Assembly (NCBI RefSeq): GCF_000742135.1
Contig: NZ_KN046818.1
Span: 3,663,447-3,727,446, forward strand
Reading direction: 5' to 3'
DNA length: 64,000 nt
Origin: Klebsiella pneumoniae
GTDB lineage: Bacteria; Pseudomonadota; Gammaproteobacteria; Enterobacterales; Enterobacteriaceae
Position 1 is the first letter of the stretch. Each line of letters opens with the position of its first letter. Shown in pieces: positions 9,993 to 18,715 of this stretch. A model generated the notes under the pieces. The model did not search any database, was not told the DNA's origin, and saw only the letters and a list, made by a program, of their open reading frames with translations. A program made the position numbers and the translations under genes.

Positions 9993-10075
9993 ATTGCCGG
10001 ATGGCGCAGCGCTTATCCGGCCTACAGACCGCGCGCGTCTGTAGGCCAGGTAAGCCTGCGCCTCCGGGCGAAACC
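9993..10075. repeat. REP/BIME element between fucK and fucI
   Basis: GCCGGATGGCGCAGCGCTTA followed by TCCGGCCTACA, then a facing copy (CTGTAGGCCAGGTAAGC...), is the enterobacterial REP palindrome pair. It fills the gap after fucI and may stabilise the upstream message or reduce expression of fucK relative to fucI. Confidence 0.75.
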
Positions 10076-10081
10076 AACCTG

Positions 10082-11857
10082 TTAACGCTTATACAGCGGC
10101 CCGTAGTTCTGGCAGGCGCGGTAGTCCTGGCCCTCGATATCCATGCCGTGCGCGGCCCAGGCGGAAGGGCGATAGATTTTCGCCTCTTCCACGTTGTGCA
10201 TGCAGACCGGAATGCGCAGCATGGCGGCGAGGGTAATGAAATCTGCGCCAACGTGGCCGATGGTCAGCACGCCGTGGTTGGCGCCCCAGTTGGCCATCAC
10301 CGAGTACACATCGCTGAACGGGCCCTTGCCGGTCAGGCGTGGGGCAAACCAGGTGGTGGGCCAGGTGGAGTTGGTGCGGGCGTCGAGTTGGTCGTGCATC
10401 GCTTTGGGCAGCGCTACGCTCCAGCCTTCGGCAATTTGCAGCACCGGCCCCAGACCTTTGATGATGTTCACCCGGGTCATGGTGAACGGCACGCCGCCTT
10501 CGGTCAGGAAGCGGGAAGAGAAGCCGCCGCCGCGGAAGTATTCGTGGATCGCCGGGCACCATTCGGTCGCCGCGAGGCAGGCATCCGCCTCGCTCTGCTC
10601 AATCTCCCAGTGGGGTTTCATCGTCGGATTGCCCTGCGCGTCGCGCTGCTGGCAGGAGCCGTCCAGCGCCGCAGAGCCGGAGTTAATCAGGTGAATGATG
10701 CCGTGCTCCGCCCGCCCGGTGAGCGGCTGCCCGGTGACCCGTTCAACGGCATCCGGCGACCAGTAGGTGCGTACGTCGGCAAACACCTGGGCGGTGCCGG
10801 TGAGCTGATGGCCCATCAGCATGGCCACGCCGTTGAGGCTGTCGTTTTCGGTAGCGACGACAAACGGTTCGCGCACCCCGTTCCAGTCAAAAGAGCTGTT
10901 GAGCAGCGCTTCGGCGGTATCGCCATTGGGGTATTGATCGGTCCAGTGGCGCTGCCCCTGGAAACCGGCGGCGATGGCGTTGTAACCCAGCGACTCCTCC
11001 ACCAGCCCTTTTTCTGCGAGCTTCGGGTTGCCCTGCATCATGTCGCGGATGCACATCGCCATCAGCAGGCTCTCTTTCAGCACCGCGCGGCTCTGCGTTT
11101 CATTGCGCTTATACTGCTCAGCGTTCTGATCTTCGCCGTAGCGGAAGTGTTTATCCGCCCACGCCAGCGCCATCTCCAGCTCGGTTTCATCATAGATTTT
11201 TTGATCGATTCGCCGGCGCAGCTCCGTCATGTCGACAGCCTGCACCTTCATGCCGAGCCAGGACTCAAAAAAGATGTGGTCGACGATAGATCCGGCGATG
11301 CCCATTGAGACGCCGCCCAGCGACAGATAGCTTTTCCCTTTCATACTGGCGACAGCCAGGCCGGCGCGAGCGAAGCGCAACAGCTTTTCTTCGACATCCG
11401 CTGGGATCGACGTGTCATCGGCATCCTGCACGTCATGTCCGTAGATGGAGAACGCCGGGATCCCTTTCTGGCTATGGGCCGCCAGCGCCGCGGCCAGATA
11501 GACCGCCCCCGGACGCTCGGTGCCGTTAAAGCCCCAGATGGCCTTCGGGCGCAGCGGATCCATGTCGATGGTTTCGCTGCCGTAGCACCAGCAGGGGGTG
11601 ACGGTGATGGTGACGCCGACGTTCTGGCTGCTGAATTTCTCTTCACAGGCGGCCGACTCGGCCATGCCGGCGATGCAGGTATCGGCAATCACGCACTCCA
11701 CCCGGGCGCCGCAGGCGTGGCGCAGTTTCTCGCTGATAAGCGCGGCGGTGGCTTTCGCCATGTTCATGGTTTGCGCTTCCAGCGACTCGCGGACCCCCAT
11801 GCGACGACCATCGATTACCGGACGAATACCGATCTTCGGTAAGCTGATTTTTTTCAT
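10082..11857 (-). CDS. fucI: L-fucose isomerase FucI
   Basis: FucI is the Mn-dependent isomerase that converts L-fucose to L-fuculose (and D-arabinose to D-ribulose). The 591-residue protein matches E. coli FucI along its whole length, starting [20 protein letters not shown]. Metal ligands are expected in [15 protein letters not shown], the [20 protein letters not shown] region and [21 protein letters not shown] ribosome site precedes the ATG. Confidence 0.97.
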   Translation of the reverse strand: MKKISLPKIGIRPVIDGRRMGVRESLEAQTMNMAKATAALISEKLRHACGARVECVIADTCIAGMAESAACEEKFSSQNVGVTITVTPCWCYGSETIDMDPLRPKAIWGFNGTERPGAVYLAAALAAHSQKGIPAFSIYGHDVQDADDTSIPADVEEKLLRFARAGLAVASMKGKSYLSLGGVSMGIAGSIVDHIFFESWLGMKVQAVDMTELRRRIDQKIYDETELEMALAWADKHFRYGEDQNAEQYKRNETQSRAVLKESLLMAMCIRDMMQGNPKLAEKGLVEESLGYNAIAAGFQGQRHWTDQYPNGDTAEALLNSSFDWNGVREPFVVATENDSLNGVAMLMGHQLTGTAQVFADVRTYWSPDAVERVTGQPLTGRAEHGIIHLINSGSAALDGSCQQRDAQGNPTMKPHWEIEQSEADACLAATEWCPAIHEYFRGGGFSSRFLTEGGVPFTMTRVNIIKGLGPVLQIAEGWSVALPKAMHDQLDARTNSTWPTTWFAPRLTGKGPFSDVYSVMANWGANHGVLTIGHVGADFITLAAMLRIPVCMHNVEEAKIYRPSAWAAHGMDIEGQDYRACQNYGPLYKR

Positions 11858-11889
11858 TACAGATCCCTCAGGTTATGCGGATAACAGGT

Positions 11890-13200
11890 TTAGTTCGTCG
11901 CCGCTTGTGAACGGAAACGGGCAAAAATAAAGATGATGGCGAAGCACAGCGCCGGGACCAGTTCGGCGGTCGGGATATTGCCGGCGGCGTCGCTGACAAA
12001 GCCCATCACCGGGGTAACGATCCCGCCGCCGATAATGGTCATGACGATAAATGACGAGCCATATTTGGTGTCCTGGCCCAGATGCTTAATCCCCAGCGAG
12101 AAGATGGTCGGGTACTGAATGGACATAAAGGCGCTGCACAGGGTCAGGGCCAGCAGACCGACGTGGCCGCCGCTGAAGGCGGAGAGCAAACAGAGCAGCA
12201 TGGCGATAAACGCATAGATAGCGAGCACGTTTTGCGGCGCGAAGCGGCGGATAAGCCAGGTGCCGGTAAAACGGCCGATAAAGAAGCAGACCATGGTGGC
12301 GGTCAGGTAGTTGGCGGCGAAACCGGCCGTCATGCCCGGGATCTCTTCGATAGCGTAGCGAATCAGGTAGCTCCAGCAGGCGGTTTGCGCGCCGACGTAG
12401 CAGAACTGGGCCAGTACCGCCCAGCGCCAGTGGCGGATGCGCATCAGGCGCGTCAGCGAGGCGAAAAAAGTGCTCTGCGCGCTGTCGCTGTGGTCATCGC
12501 TTTGCAGGGAGGGGAAGCGGGTGCAGACGATCAGCAGGGCGACCAGCAGGACAATGGCCACGATAATCATATAGGGGGTTTGTACCGACAGGACCAGACT
12601 GTGCTTCCAGGCGCTGAGCTGTTCCGGCGTCATTTTATCCAGCACCTCCTGCGGCTGATGCGGGACGTTAGACAAAATAAGACTCTGGCCAAATACCACG
12701 GCAATAATGGCGCCGAATGAGTTAAAGGTCTGGGCCAGATTAAGGCGGAAGTGACCGCCGCTTTCCGGACCGAGGACGGTGACAAACGGGTTGGCCGCGG
12801 TTTCCAGACAGCCAAGCCCGGCAGCGATAATAAATAATCCAATCAGGAATAAAGTGTAGTTCATCACTTCGGCGGCAGGCCAGAACAGCGCGGCGCCGCA
12901 GGCATATAAAAACAGACCCGTAAGGATGCCGGCTTTGTAGCTGAATTTTTTCATCAACATCCCGGCGGGGATGGGAATAATAAAATAGCCAAAGTAAAAG
13001 GCCGATTGAATTAATCCGGCCTGGAAGTTAGTCAGGGTAAAGGCCTGTTGAAATTGCGGTAATAAAATATCATTCAGATTATTAGCCACGGCCCACAGAA
13101 AAAAGAGGGAGCACAGCAGAGCGAAAGGAATAATGTAGCTCTTACTCTGCCCGCTCTCCATGGCGCGGTAACTTTGCGTTGGTATCGTTGTGTTTCCCAT
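11890..13200 (-). CDS. fucP: L-fucose:proton symporter FucP
   Basis: FucP brings L-fucose across the inner membrane with a proton. The 436-residue MFS protein has 12 predicted membrane segments; the motif DILLPQFQQAF in the first helices holds the proton-coupling Asp46-like residue, and LGCLETAANPFVT carries the Glu135-like residue. It is the first gene of fucPIKUR and has a GAGGA ribosome site. Confidence 0.96.
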   Translation of the reverse strand: MGNTTIPTQSYRAMESGQSKSYIIPFALLCSLFFLWAVANNLNDILLPQFQQAFTLTNFQAGLIQSAFYFGYFIIPIPAGMLMKKFSYKAGILTGLFLYACGAALFWPAAEVMNYTLFLIGLFIIAAGLGCLETAANPFVTVLGPESGGHFRLNLAQTFNSFGAIIAVVFGQSLILSNVPHQPQEVLDKMTPEQLSAWKHSLVLSVQTPYMIIVAIVLLVALLIVCTRFPSLQSDDHSDSAQSTFFASLTRLMRIRHWRWAVLAQFCYVGAQTACWSYLIRYAIEEIPGMTAGFAANYLTATMVCFFIGRFTGTWLIRRFAPQNVLAIYAFIAMLLCLLSAFSGGHVGLLALTLCSAFMSIQYPTIFSLGIKHLGQDTKYGSSFIVMTIIGGGIVTPVMGFVSDAAGNIPTAELVPALCFAIIFIFARFRSQAATN

Positions 13201-13362
13201 AGCGTCCTCATCAGTTCAGAAGCATTTACAACAGCATTCAGGGCGCAGTCTGGTGCTGCAGCAGACCGCAAAATTAAGTGAGCTCAGGTGACGCGCCGGT
13301 GAGTGAAATGAAAGTCACGGCGGAACTCATGGCTTCATTTTCAAATAAAAACCGTCTGTTAA

Positions 13363-13378
13363 TATGATGATGGTCACA
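13363..13378. promoter_or_regulatory. CRP-like site 1 in the fuc control region
   Basis: TATGA-TGATGG-TCACA matches the CRP consensus TGTGA-N6-TCACA at 9 of 10 positions. The fuc genes are CRP-dependent in E. coli. Confidence 0.55.
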
Positions 13379-13402
13379 CTTAACGTACTGTGGGCCATTT
13401 TA

Positions 13403-13418
13403 TGTGATTATTGTCACT
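13403..13418. promoter_or_regulatory. CRP-like site 2 in the fuc control region
   Basis: TGTGA-TTATTG-TCACT matches the CRP consensus at 9 of 10 positions and has AT-rich flanks on both sides. Its centre is 40 bases from that of site 1, close to four helical turns, so both sites face nearly the same side of the DNA. Confidence 0.65.
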
Positions 13419-13766
13419 TTAATTTTTCAAAAACGCTGACCGTTTGAGAAAATAAATTCACAAAACCACAACGCTAATGACCGAATGAATATATATCGTG
13501 GAAAACGGGCAAATGTTACAAAGAAATAAAATGCCCGCTTGATGAAATATTATTAAGAACGGGCATTTTAATCTCTCTCGTAATGGGCATGGTTGCTTTA
13601 TTCATGGCGGAATAATTGACGCGGCTCACAAAAAATAATCATGAAAATTCCCCTTTGAATATTCAGGTTGATGATGAAGACCATTATTCACCCTATCCCA
13701 CGGTAGCCGACGATGTTTCTGTTGCCCTGCCGTTGATGGATGATGAGTCACCAAAAGAGGAACGCA

Positions 13767-14414
13767 ATGGAAAGAAACAGACTGGCCCGGCAGATAATCG
13801 ATACCTGCCTGGAAATGACCCGCCTGGGGTTAAATCAGGGGACCGCCGGCAATGTCAGCGTGCGCTATCAGGGAGGAATGCTGATCACCCCTACCGGTAT
13901 CCCATATGAAAAGCTGACGGAAGACAAGATCGTCTTTATTGATGCCGACGGCCAGCATGAGCAGGGAAAACTGCCCTCCAGCGAATGGCGTTTTCATCAG
14001 GCGGCCTACCAGACGCGACCCGATGCCCAGGCGGTGGTCCACAATCACGCTGTCCATTGTACGGCGGTGTCGATCCTCAACCGGCCCATCCCGGCCATCC
14101 ACTATATGATCGCCGCGGCCGGCGGGAATTCGATCCCCTGCGCGCCCTATGCCACCTTCGGCACCCGCGAACTGTCTGAGCATGTCGCGGTGGCGCTGAA
14201 GCACCGCAAAGCCACGCTGCTGCAGCATCACGGCCTGATCGCCTGCGAGGCCAGCCTGGAGAAAGCGCTCTGGCTGGCGCATGAAGTGGAGGTCCTGGCC
14301 CAGCTCTACCTCAGTACGCTGGCGATTACCGACCCGGTCCCGGTGCTGGATGACGAGGCGATCGCCATCGTGCTGGAGAAGTTCAAAACCTACGGATTAC
14401 GCATTGAAGAGTGA
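13767..14414 (+). CDS. fucA: L-fuculose-1-phosphate aldolase FucA
   Basis: FucA splits L-fuculose-1-phosphate into dihydroxyacetone phosphate and L-lactaldehyde. It is a Zn class II aldolase; zinc ligands are in VVHNHAVH and LLQHHGL and the catalytic Glu in LPSSEWRFH. The frame is open 9 codons upstream, but the ATG at 13767 has an AAAAGAGG ribosome site and gives 215 residues beginning MERNRLARQIIDTCLEM as in E. coli. Confidence 0.97.
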   Translation: MERNRLARQIIDTCLEMTRLGLNQGTAGNVSVRYQGGMLITPTGIPYEKLTEDKIVFIDADGQHEQGKLPSSEWRFHQAAYQTRPDAQAVVHNHAVHCTAVSILNRPIPAIHYMIAAAGGNSIPCAPYATFGTRELSEHVAVALKHRKATLLQHHGLIACEASLEKALWLAHEVEVLAQLYLSTLAITDPVPVLDDEAIAIVLEKFKTYGLRIEE

Positions 14415-14441
14415 TGCCGCAACGCTAACAGGAGAGCCACG

Positions 14442-15590
14442 ATGGCAAACAGAATGATCCTCAATGAAACGGCATGGTTTGGCCGGGGGGCGATAAACGC
14501 ATTAACCGATGAAGCGGTGCGGCGCGGTTATCGTAAAGCATTGATCGTCACTGACAGCACTCTCGCCCGCTGCGGCGTGGCGGCGAAAGTCACCGACAAA
14601 CTGGATGCCGCCGGGCTGGCATGGGATATGTTCAGCGACGTGATCCCTAACCCGACCATCGCCGTGGTCCAGCAGGGGCTGCAGGCCTTTCAACGCAGCG
14701 GGGCGGATTACCTGATCGCCATCGGCGGCGGTTCGCCGCAGGATACCTGTAAGGCGATCGGTATTATTCAGCGTAACCCGGAATTCGCCGATGTCCGTAG
14801 CCTCGAGGGGCTGTCGCCCACCCGTCAGCCCAGCGTGCCGATCTTCGCGGTGCCGACCACCGCAGGTACCGCGGCGGAGGTGACGATTAACTATGTCATC
14901 ACCGATGAAGAACAGCGGCGCAAATTCGTCTGTGTCGACCCGCACGATATTCCGCAGGTGGCCTTTATTGATGCCGATATGATGGACGCTATGCCGCCGG
15001 CGCTGAAGGCGGCTACCGGCGTGGACGCCCTGACGCATGCTATCGAAGGGTACCTCACTCGCGGCGCCTGGGCTTTGACCGATGCTCTGCACCTTAAGGC
15101 CATCGAGATCATCGCCGGCGCGCTGCGCGGCTCGGTTGCCGGCGACGCCGGCGCGGGGGAAGCTATGGCGCTCGGCCAGTATGTGGCGGGGATGGGATTT
15201 TCCAACGTTGGGCTTGGCCTGGTACACGGTATGGCGCATCCGCTCGGCGCTTTTTACAACACGCCGCACGGCGTGGCGAATGCCATCCTGCTGCCGCACG
15301 TGATGCGCTTTAATGCTGAGGCGACCGGGGAAAAATATCGCGACATCGCCCGGGCGATGGGCGTCAGGGTGGAAGCGTTAAGCCTGACCGCCGCGCGCGA
15401 GGCGGCAGTAGAGGCGGTCTGCCAGCTTAACCGCGATGTCGGTATTCCCGGCCATCTGCGCGAGGTGGGCGTCAGGAAAGAGGATATTCCGGCGCTGGCC
15501 CAGGCGGCGCTGGCGGATGTGTGTACCGGCGGCAACCCGCGCGAGGCGAGCCTGGCGGATATCGTCGGGTTATATCAGGCGGCCTGGTGA
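14442..15590 (+). CDS. fucO: Lactaldehyde reductase FucO
   Basis: FucO reduces L-lactaldehyde to 1,2-propanediol with NADH during anaerobic fucose use. It is a group III iron alcohol dehydrogenase of 382 residues with the nucleotide motif IAIGGGSPQDTCKAIG and iron ligands in GVDALTHAIEGYL, GMAHPLGAFY and TPHGVANAILLPHV. It lies 27 bases after fucA with an ACAGGAGAG ribosome site. Confidence 0.97.
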   Translation: MANRMILNETAWFGRGAINALTDEAVRRGYRKALIVTDSTLARCGVAAKVTDKLDAAGLAWDMFSDVIPNPTIAVVQQGLQAFQRSGADYLIAIGGGSPQDTCKAIGIIQRNPEFADVRSLEGLSPTRQPSVPIFAVPTTAGTAAEVTINYVITDEEQRRKFVCVDPHDIPQVAFIDADMMDAMPPALKAATGVDALTHAIEGYLTRGAWALTDALHLKAIEIIAGALRGSVAGDAGAGEAMALGQYVAGMGFSNVGLGLVHGMAHPLGAFYNTPHGVANAILLPHVMRFNAEATGEKYRDIARAMGVRVEALSLTAAREAAVEAVCQLNRDVGIPGHLREVGVRKEDIPALAQAALADVCTGGNPREASLADIVGLYQAAW

Positions 15591-15648
15591 GTGCCTGGCC
15601 CGGGTAAAGCAGGCCGTTACCCTGCACCGGCGCACCTCTTAACGATGG

Positions 15649-16404
15649 TCAGCGCGTCAGCCGCAGCTGCTGCAGATTGCCGTCCAGCTGGAGGTCGGTC
15701 TGCAGGCGGGCCACCTCCCGGCAGGTGAAGGCCATCTCCTGATGCGCGGCCAGCTTTTTACGCCACTTCTCCGGGACCTCGGCCAGGCGGGCGTACAGCC
15801 CCTCCAGGTCCTGAAACTCGTTCAGCAGCTGGGCGGCGCTTTTGGGTCCAATGCCCGCCACGCCCGGCACCTTCGAGCTGCTGATCCCCGCCAGCCCCCA
15901 GTAATCCGCCAGCTGCTCCGGGGTGACGCCGAACTCGCTGGCGATGAAGGGGGCGTCCAGCCAGCGCTTCTGAAAGTAGTCGCGGATGCGGATGGTGGGC
16001 GACAGCAGCTGGCAGTAGCCTTTGTCGGTGGAGACGATGGTGGCCTGATGGCCCGCCTGGGCCACCTTCACCGCCAGGGTGGCGGCGAGATCGTCTGCTT
16101 CGCTGCCTGGCGAGGCCCAGCAGCGGATCCCCCGCTGTTCGAAGGCGGCCCGCAGCGCCGGCATCTCGGCCACCAGCGTCTCCGGCATCGGCGCGCGGCC
16201 GGCTTTGTACTCCGGCAGGCGCTGGTGGCGCCAGCCGTGGGCGCGATCCTCATCATCGAACACCGCCACTGCGTGGGTGGGCTGACTGTGGACAATCAGC
16301 TGCTCCAGGGCATGCAGGCAGGTATCGACGCAGGGTGAACCCTGCACCGCGTGGATGCGGCGGATTAGATTTAACGCGTCGACGATTAACAGATGAACAG
16401 CCAC
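15649..16404 (-). CDS. xni: Flap endonuclease Xni (ExoIX)
   Basis: Xni is a FEN-family 5' nuclease related to the N-terminal domain of DNA polymerase I. It has the [16 protein letters not shown] helix-hairpin-helix DNA-binding motif and acidic sites in [10 protein letters not shown] and [10 protein letters not shown]. The 251 residues equal E. coli Xni. The start codon is GTG. In E. coli its neighbour on this side is sdaB; here a 12.7 kb accessory cluster lies between them. Confidence 0.95.
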   Translation of the reverse strand: MAVHLLIVDALNLIRRIHAVQGSPCVDTCLHALEQLIVHSQPTHAVAVFDDEDRAHGWRHQRLPEYKAGRAPMPETLVAEMPALRAAFEQRGIRCWASPGSEADDLAATLAVKVAQAGHQATIVSTDKGYCQLLSPTIRIRDYFQKRWLDAPFIASEFGVTPEQLADYWGLAGISSSKVPGVAGIGPKSAAQLLNEFQDLEGLYARLAEVPEKWRKKLAAHQEMAFTCREVARLQTDLQLDGNLQQLRLTR

Positions 16405-16500
16405 AGATACCCCCTTATTCTCAGCGTCTTTAGGGTAACATCGCCATCAGATCGAGGCTATCTGCGCCTGAACAATCAGGAAGATAACGCGCAAATTTCG

Positions 16501-18444
16501 CTAACTGACCGCCATCAGCGGTCTGATGACGTCCGGCGCGGGTTCGCCGTACCACACCGCTTCGCGCACCGGGACCGGTTTGGCGATAAGCCCGAGGGCG
16601 TAAAAGCGATCGGCGATGGTCTGCTGGGCGCGGATCACCGACAGATCCATCGGCCGCGGGCGATGGCTGCGGCGGGCGAGGGCCATGCTCAGCGACCGGG
16701 CGTCGATCCCCAGCTCTGCCGAGAGTAAGCGGGCCGCTTCGCCGCGATGCGAGTCGATAAACTGCCCGGTGTGGGTCAGCTCCGTCAGCAGGCAGCGCAT
16801 GATATCGCCATGCTGAGCGAGGTAGTCCCGTCGCGAAAGATAAAACTGATGGTTGTTGACCCGGCCTTCGCCGCTGGCGACCACCCGCAGCTCGCCGGTG
16901 TGTTCGGCGTCGCTGAGCAGCGGATCCCACATCATCCAGGCGTCAACCGCCAGATAGTCGCTGGCGGTCAGCGGATATTTCGGCGGGGTATAGACCACCC
17001 GCACATCGTTCAGACCCAGGCCGGCGTCCTCGAGGATCTGCAGCAGCAGCCAGTGGACATTCGACCCTTTATTGAGGGCGATGCGTTTACCGCGCAGATC
17101 GCTGAGCTGGCGAATGTCGCTCTCCTGCGGGACGACCATCGCCACGCTGCGCGGCGCCGGCGGCTCCCACGCCACGTACATCAGTTCGCTATTGCTGGCC
17201 TGGGCAAACACCGGCGGCGCTTCTCCGGTGGTGCCGAAGTCGATCTCGTTGCAGGCGAGGGCGTGGAGGAGCTGCGGTCCGGCAGGAAACTCACTCCACA
17301 GCACGTTGACGCCGAGGCTGGCGAAGGCGGTTTCCAGACTCTGACGGGCTTTCAGGATCCCGAGGCTGCCGAAGCGCTGGTAGCCAATGCGCAGTTCGCG
17401 ATCGGCCCCGGCTGCGTTGGCGAACGCCCGCGGCGGCGCAGGCGGGCGGCGGCGGCTTTTGATCAGCCCGAGGTTAGCGAGCTGGGTGCGCAAGGTATGC
17501 CGGCTGATCCCCAACAGCGCGGCCGCCTGGCTCTGGTTATCGTCGCAATGTGCCATGGCGTGGCGAATCAGGGCGCTGGTCACTCGCTGCCACAGCGGCT
17601 CGCCGGGAAGCGCCAGCTGGTGGCGAATAAAGTCGTCCAGTTCATGATCGCTCGCCGGCCCCGGGGCGTCGTTGAGCGTCGCCAGGCGCAGCTGGGCAGG
17701 ACTGATCTCCTCTTCTTTACTGAGCAGCACCGCGTTGTGCAGGGTGTTTTCCAGCTCGCGAATATTGCCCGGCCACGAATAGTCCATCAGCCGGGCCAGT
17801 GATTCCGGCGCCAGACGCAGGGTTGGCCGCCCGAGGCGCCGGGCGTAGAGTGATAAAAAGTGGTGCGCCAGCAGCGGGATATCCTGCCGACGCTGGCGCA
17901 GCGGCGGCAGCGGCACCACCGCGATATTCAGTCGATAGTAGAGATCCTCGCGAAAGCGGCGCTCGCGGATCGCCTGGGCCAGGTCAACGTGGGTGGCGGC
18001 AATCACCCGGACATTCACTTTAATCGCTTTGCGTGAGCCGACGCGGGTAATTTCACGCTCCTGCAGCACTCGCAGCAGCTTGACCTGCAGCGGCAGGCTT
18101 AATTCGCCGATCTCGTCCAGCAGCAGCGTCCCCCCTTCCGCGGCTTCAAACCAGCCGGGCTGTCCCTGCTGCGCGCCGGTGAAGGCGCCTTTCTCATGGC
18201 CGAACAGTTCAGCTTCGGCGAGGCTCTCGGTCAGCGCGCCGCAGTTAACGGCCAGAAACGGCTGCTGGCGACGGGCGCTGTGATGATGGAGATAGCGGGC
18301 CACCACCTCCTTGCCGGTGCCGGTTTCGCCCACGATCAGCACGGTCGCCTCCGTTGGCGCGAGTTTGTCCAGCAGGCTCTGGAAGGCCTTCGACGCCGGG
18401 TCGATCAGCGCGGGAGCGGTGGAAGGGGATTCTGGGTTCAGCAT
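16501..18444 (-). CDS. Sigma-54 activator with C-terminal SsuA-like sensor domain
   Basis: The 647-residue protein starts almost directly with an AAA+ sigma-54 interaction domain: Walker A GETGTGKE (39-46), GAFTGA loop (86-91), Walker B LLLDEIGE (107-114), FREDLYYRLN (164-173) and WPGNIREL (224-231). A Fis-type helix-turn-helix follows (QSQAAALLGISRHTLRTQLA, 304-323). Residues about 350-620 form a periplasmic-binding-protein fold of the SsuA/TauA class without a signal peptide, clearly related to the protein at 28296-29237 (shared EFPAGPQ, PPVFAQA/PPAFAQA, DLRGKR/DLKGKR, LNKGS). The C-terminal domain is therefore a likely cytoplasmic sensor of a sulfonate or related ligand. It should activate the divergent operon from the sites at 18520-18567. 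The specific ligand is unknown. A GGAGG ribosome site precedes the ATG. Confidence 0.9.
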   Translation of the reverse strand: MLNPESPSTAPALIDPASKAFQSLLDKLAPTEATVLIVGETGTGKEVVARYLHHHSARRQQPFLAVNCGALTESLAEAELFGHEKGAFTGAQQGQPGWFEAAEGGTLLLDEIGELSLPLQVKLLRVLQEREITRVGSRKAIKVNVRVIAATHVDLAQAIRERRFREDLYYRLNIAVVPLPPLRQRRQDIPLLAHHFLSLYARRLGRPTLRLAPESLARLMDYSWPGNIRELENTLHNAVLLSKEEEISPAQLRLATLNDAPGPASDHELDDFIRHQLALPGEPLWQRVTSALIRHAMAHCDDNQSQAAALLGISRHTLRTQLANLGLIKSRRRPPAPPRAFANAAGADRELRIGYQRFGSLGILKARQSLETAFASLGVNVLWSEFPAGPQLLHALACNEIDFGTTGEAPPVFAQASNSELMYVAWEPPAPRSVAMVVPQESDIRQLSDLRGKRIALNKGSNVHWLLLQILEDAGLGLNDVRVVYTPPKYPLTASDYLAVDAWMMWDPLLSDAEHTGELRVVASGEGRVNNHQFYLSRRDYLAQHGDIMRCLLTELTHTGQFIDSHRGEAARLLSAELGIDARSLSMALARRSHRPRPMDLSVIRAQQTIADRFYALGLIAKPVPVREAVWYGEPAPDVIRPLMAVS

Positions 18445-18519
18445 AGCGGGCCTCCGATCGTTGACGCTCTGAACTTATCCTGCGGCGGCCGCAGAAACCA
18501 GAGGGGGAAGGCCCGCGGC

Positions 18520-18567
18520 TGTTGCAAATGCGCCAGCGGATGCGCGGCGGCTGCGCGATTTGCAACA
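18520..18567. promoter_or_regulatory. Paired inverted 16-mers: candidate activator (UAS) sites
   Basis: TGTTGCAAATGCGCCA (18520-18535) and, on the opposite strand, TGTTGCAAATCGCGCA (18552-18567) face each other; the core GCTGTTGCAAAT is repeated exactly as its reverse complement. Each 16-mer is itself an imperfect palindrome. They lie 64-111 bases upstream of the -24 element, a normal place for a sigma-54 activator, and next to the activator gene. Confidence 0.7.
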
Positions 18568-18630
18568 GCGCGGCGCGGCGAAGCCGTTTTCAGTGCATTG
18601 ATTTTAAAAGATTAATTTTTTATTCACCAT

Positions 18631-18646
18631 TGGCATGATTATCGCT
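18631..18646 (+). promoter_or_regulatory. Sigma-54 (-24/-12) promoter of the sulfur operon
   Basis: TGGCATGATTATCGCT has the invariant GG and GC separated by exactly 10 bases and matches the consensus TGGCACG-N4-TTGCW at most positions. Transcription would start near 18656, about 60 bases before the ATG of the first monooxygenase gene. Confidence 0.75.
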
Positions 18647-18653
18647 AACACCC

Positions 18654-18703
18654 ATATAACCAAATTAAAACATCTCTTCGATAAATATCGGATATGGTTA
18701 TAT
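18654..18703. promoter_or_regulatory. Inverted repeat ATATAACCA / TGGTTATAT
   Basis: Two 9-base arms (18654-18662 and 18695-18703) lie between the predicted start site and the ATG at 18716. The left arm read on the minus strand contains ATTTGGTTAT, which occurs also upstream of cysJ at 57284-57293. It may be an operator for a CysB/Cbl-type regulator or a 5' leader element; this is inference. Confidence 0.4.
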
Positions 18704-18715
18704 AGGAAATAGATA

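Larger units (their letters stand above)
13201..13766. promoter_or_regulatory. Divergent fuc control region (fucP / fucA)
   Basis: This 566 bp AT-rich stretch separates fucPIKUR (minus) from fucAO (plus). It holds two CRP-like sites 40 bases apart and must hold the FucR site(s) and both promoters. An open frame starting TTG at 13616 lies in it and runs into fucA in another frame; it has no good ribosome site and is not called as a gene. Confidence 0.7.

Noticed and set aside
13616-13909. TTG-started 97-codon open frame upstream of and overlapping fucA in another frame
   Set aside because: No ribosome site, start codon weak, the second half is a shadow of fucA. The acidic first half could be a chance frame in the control region.
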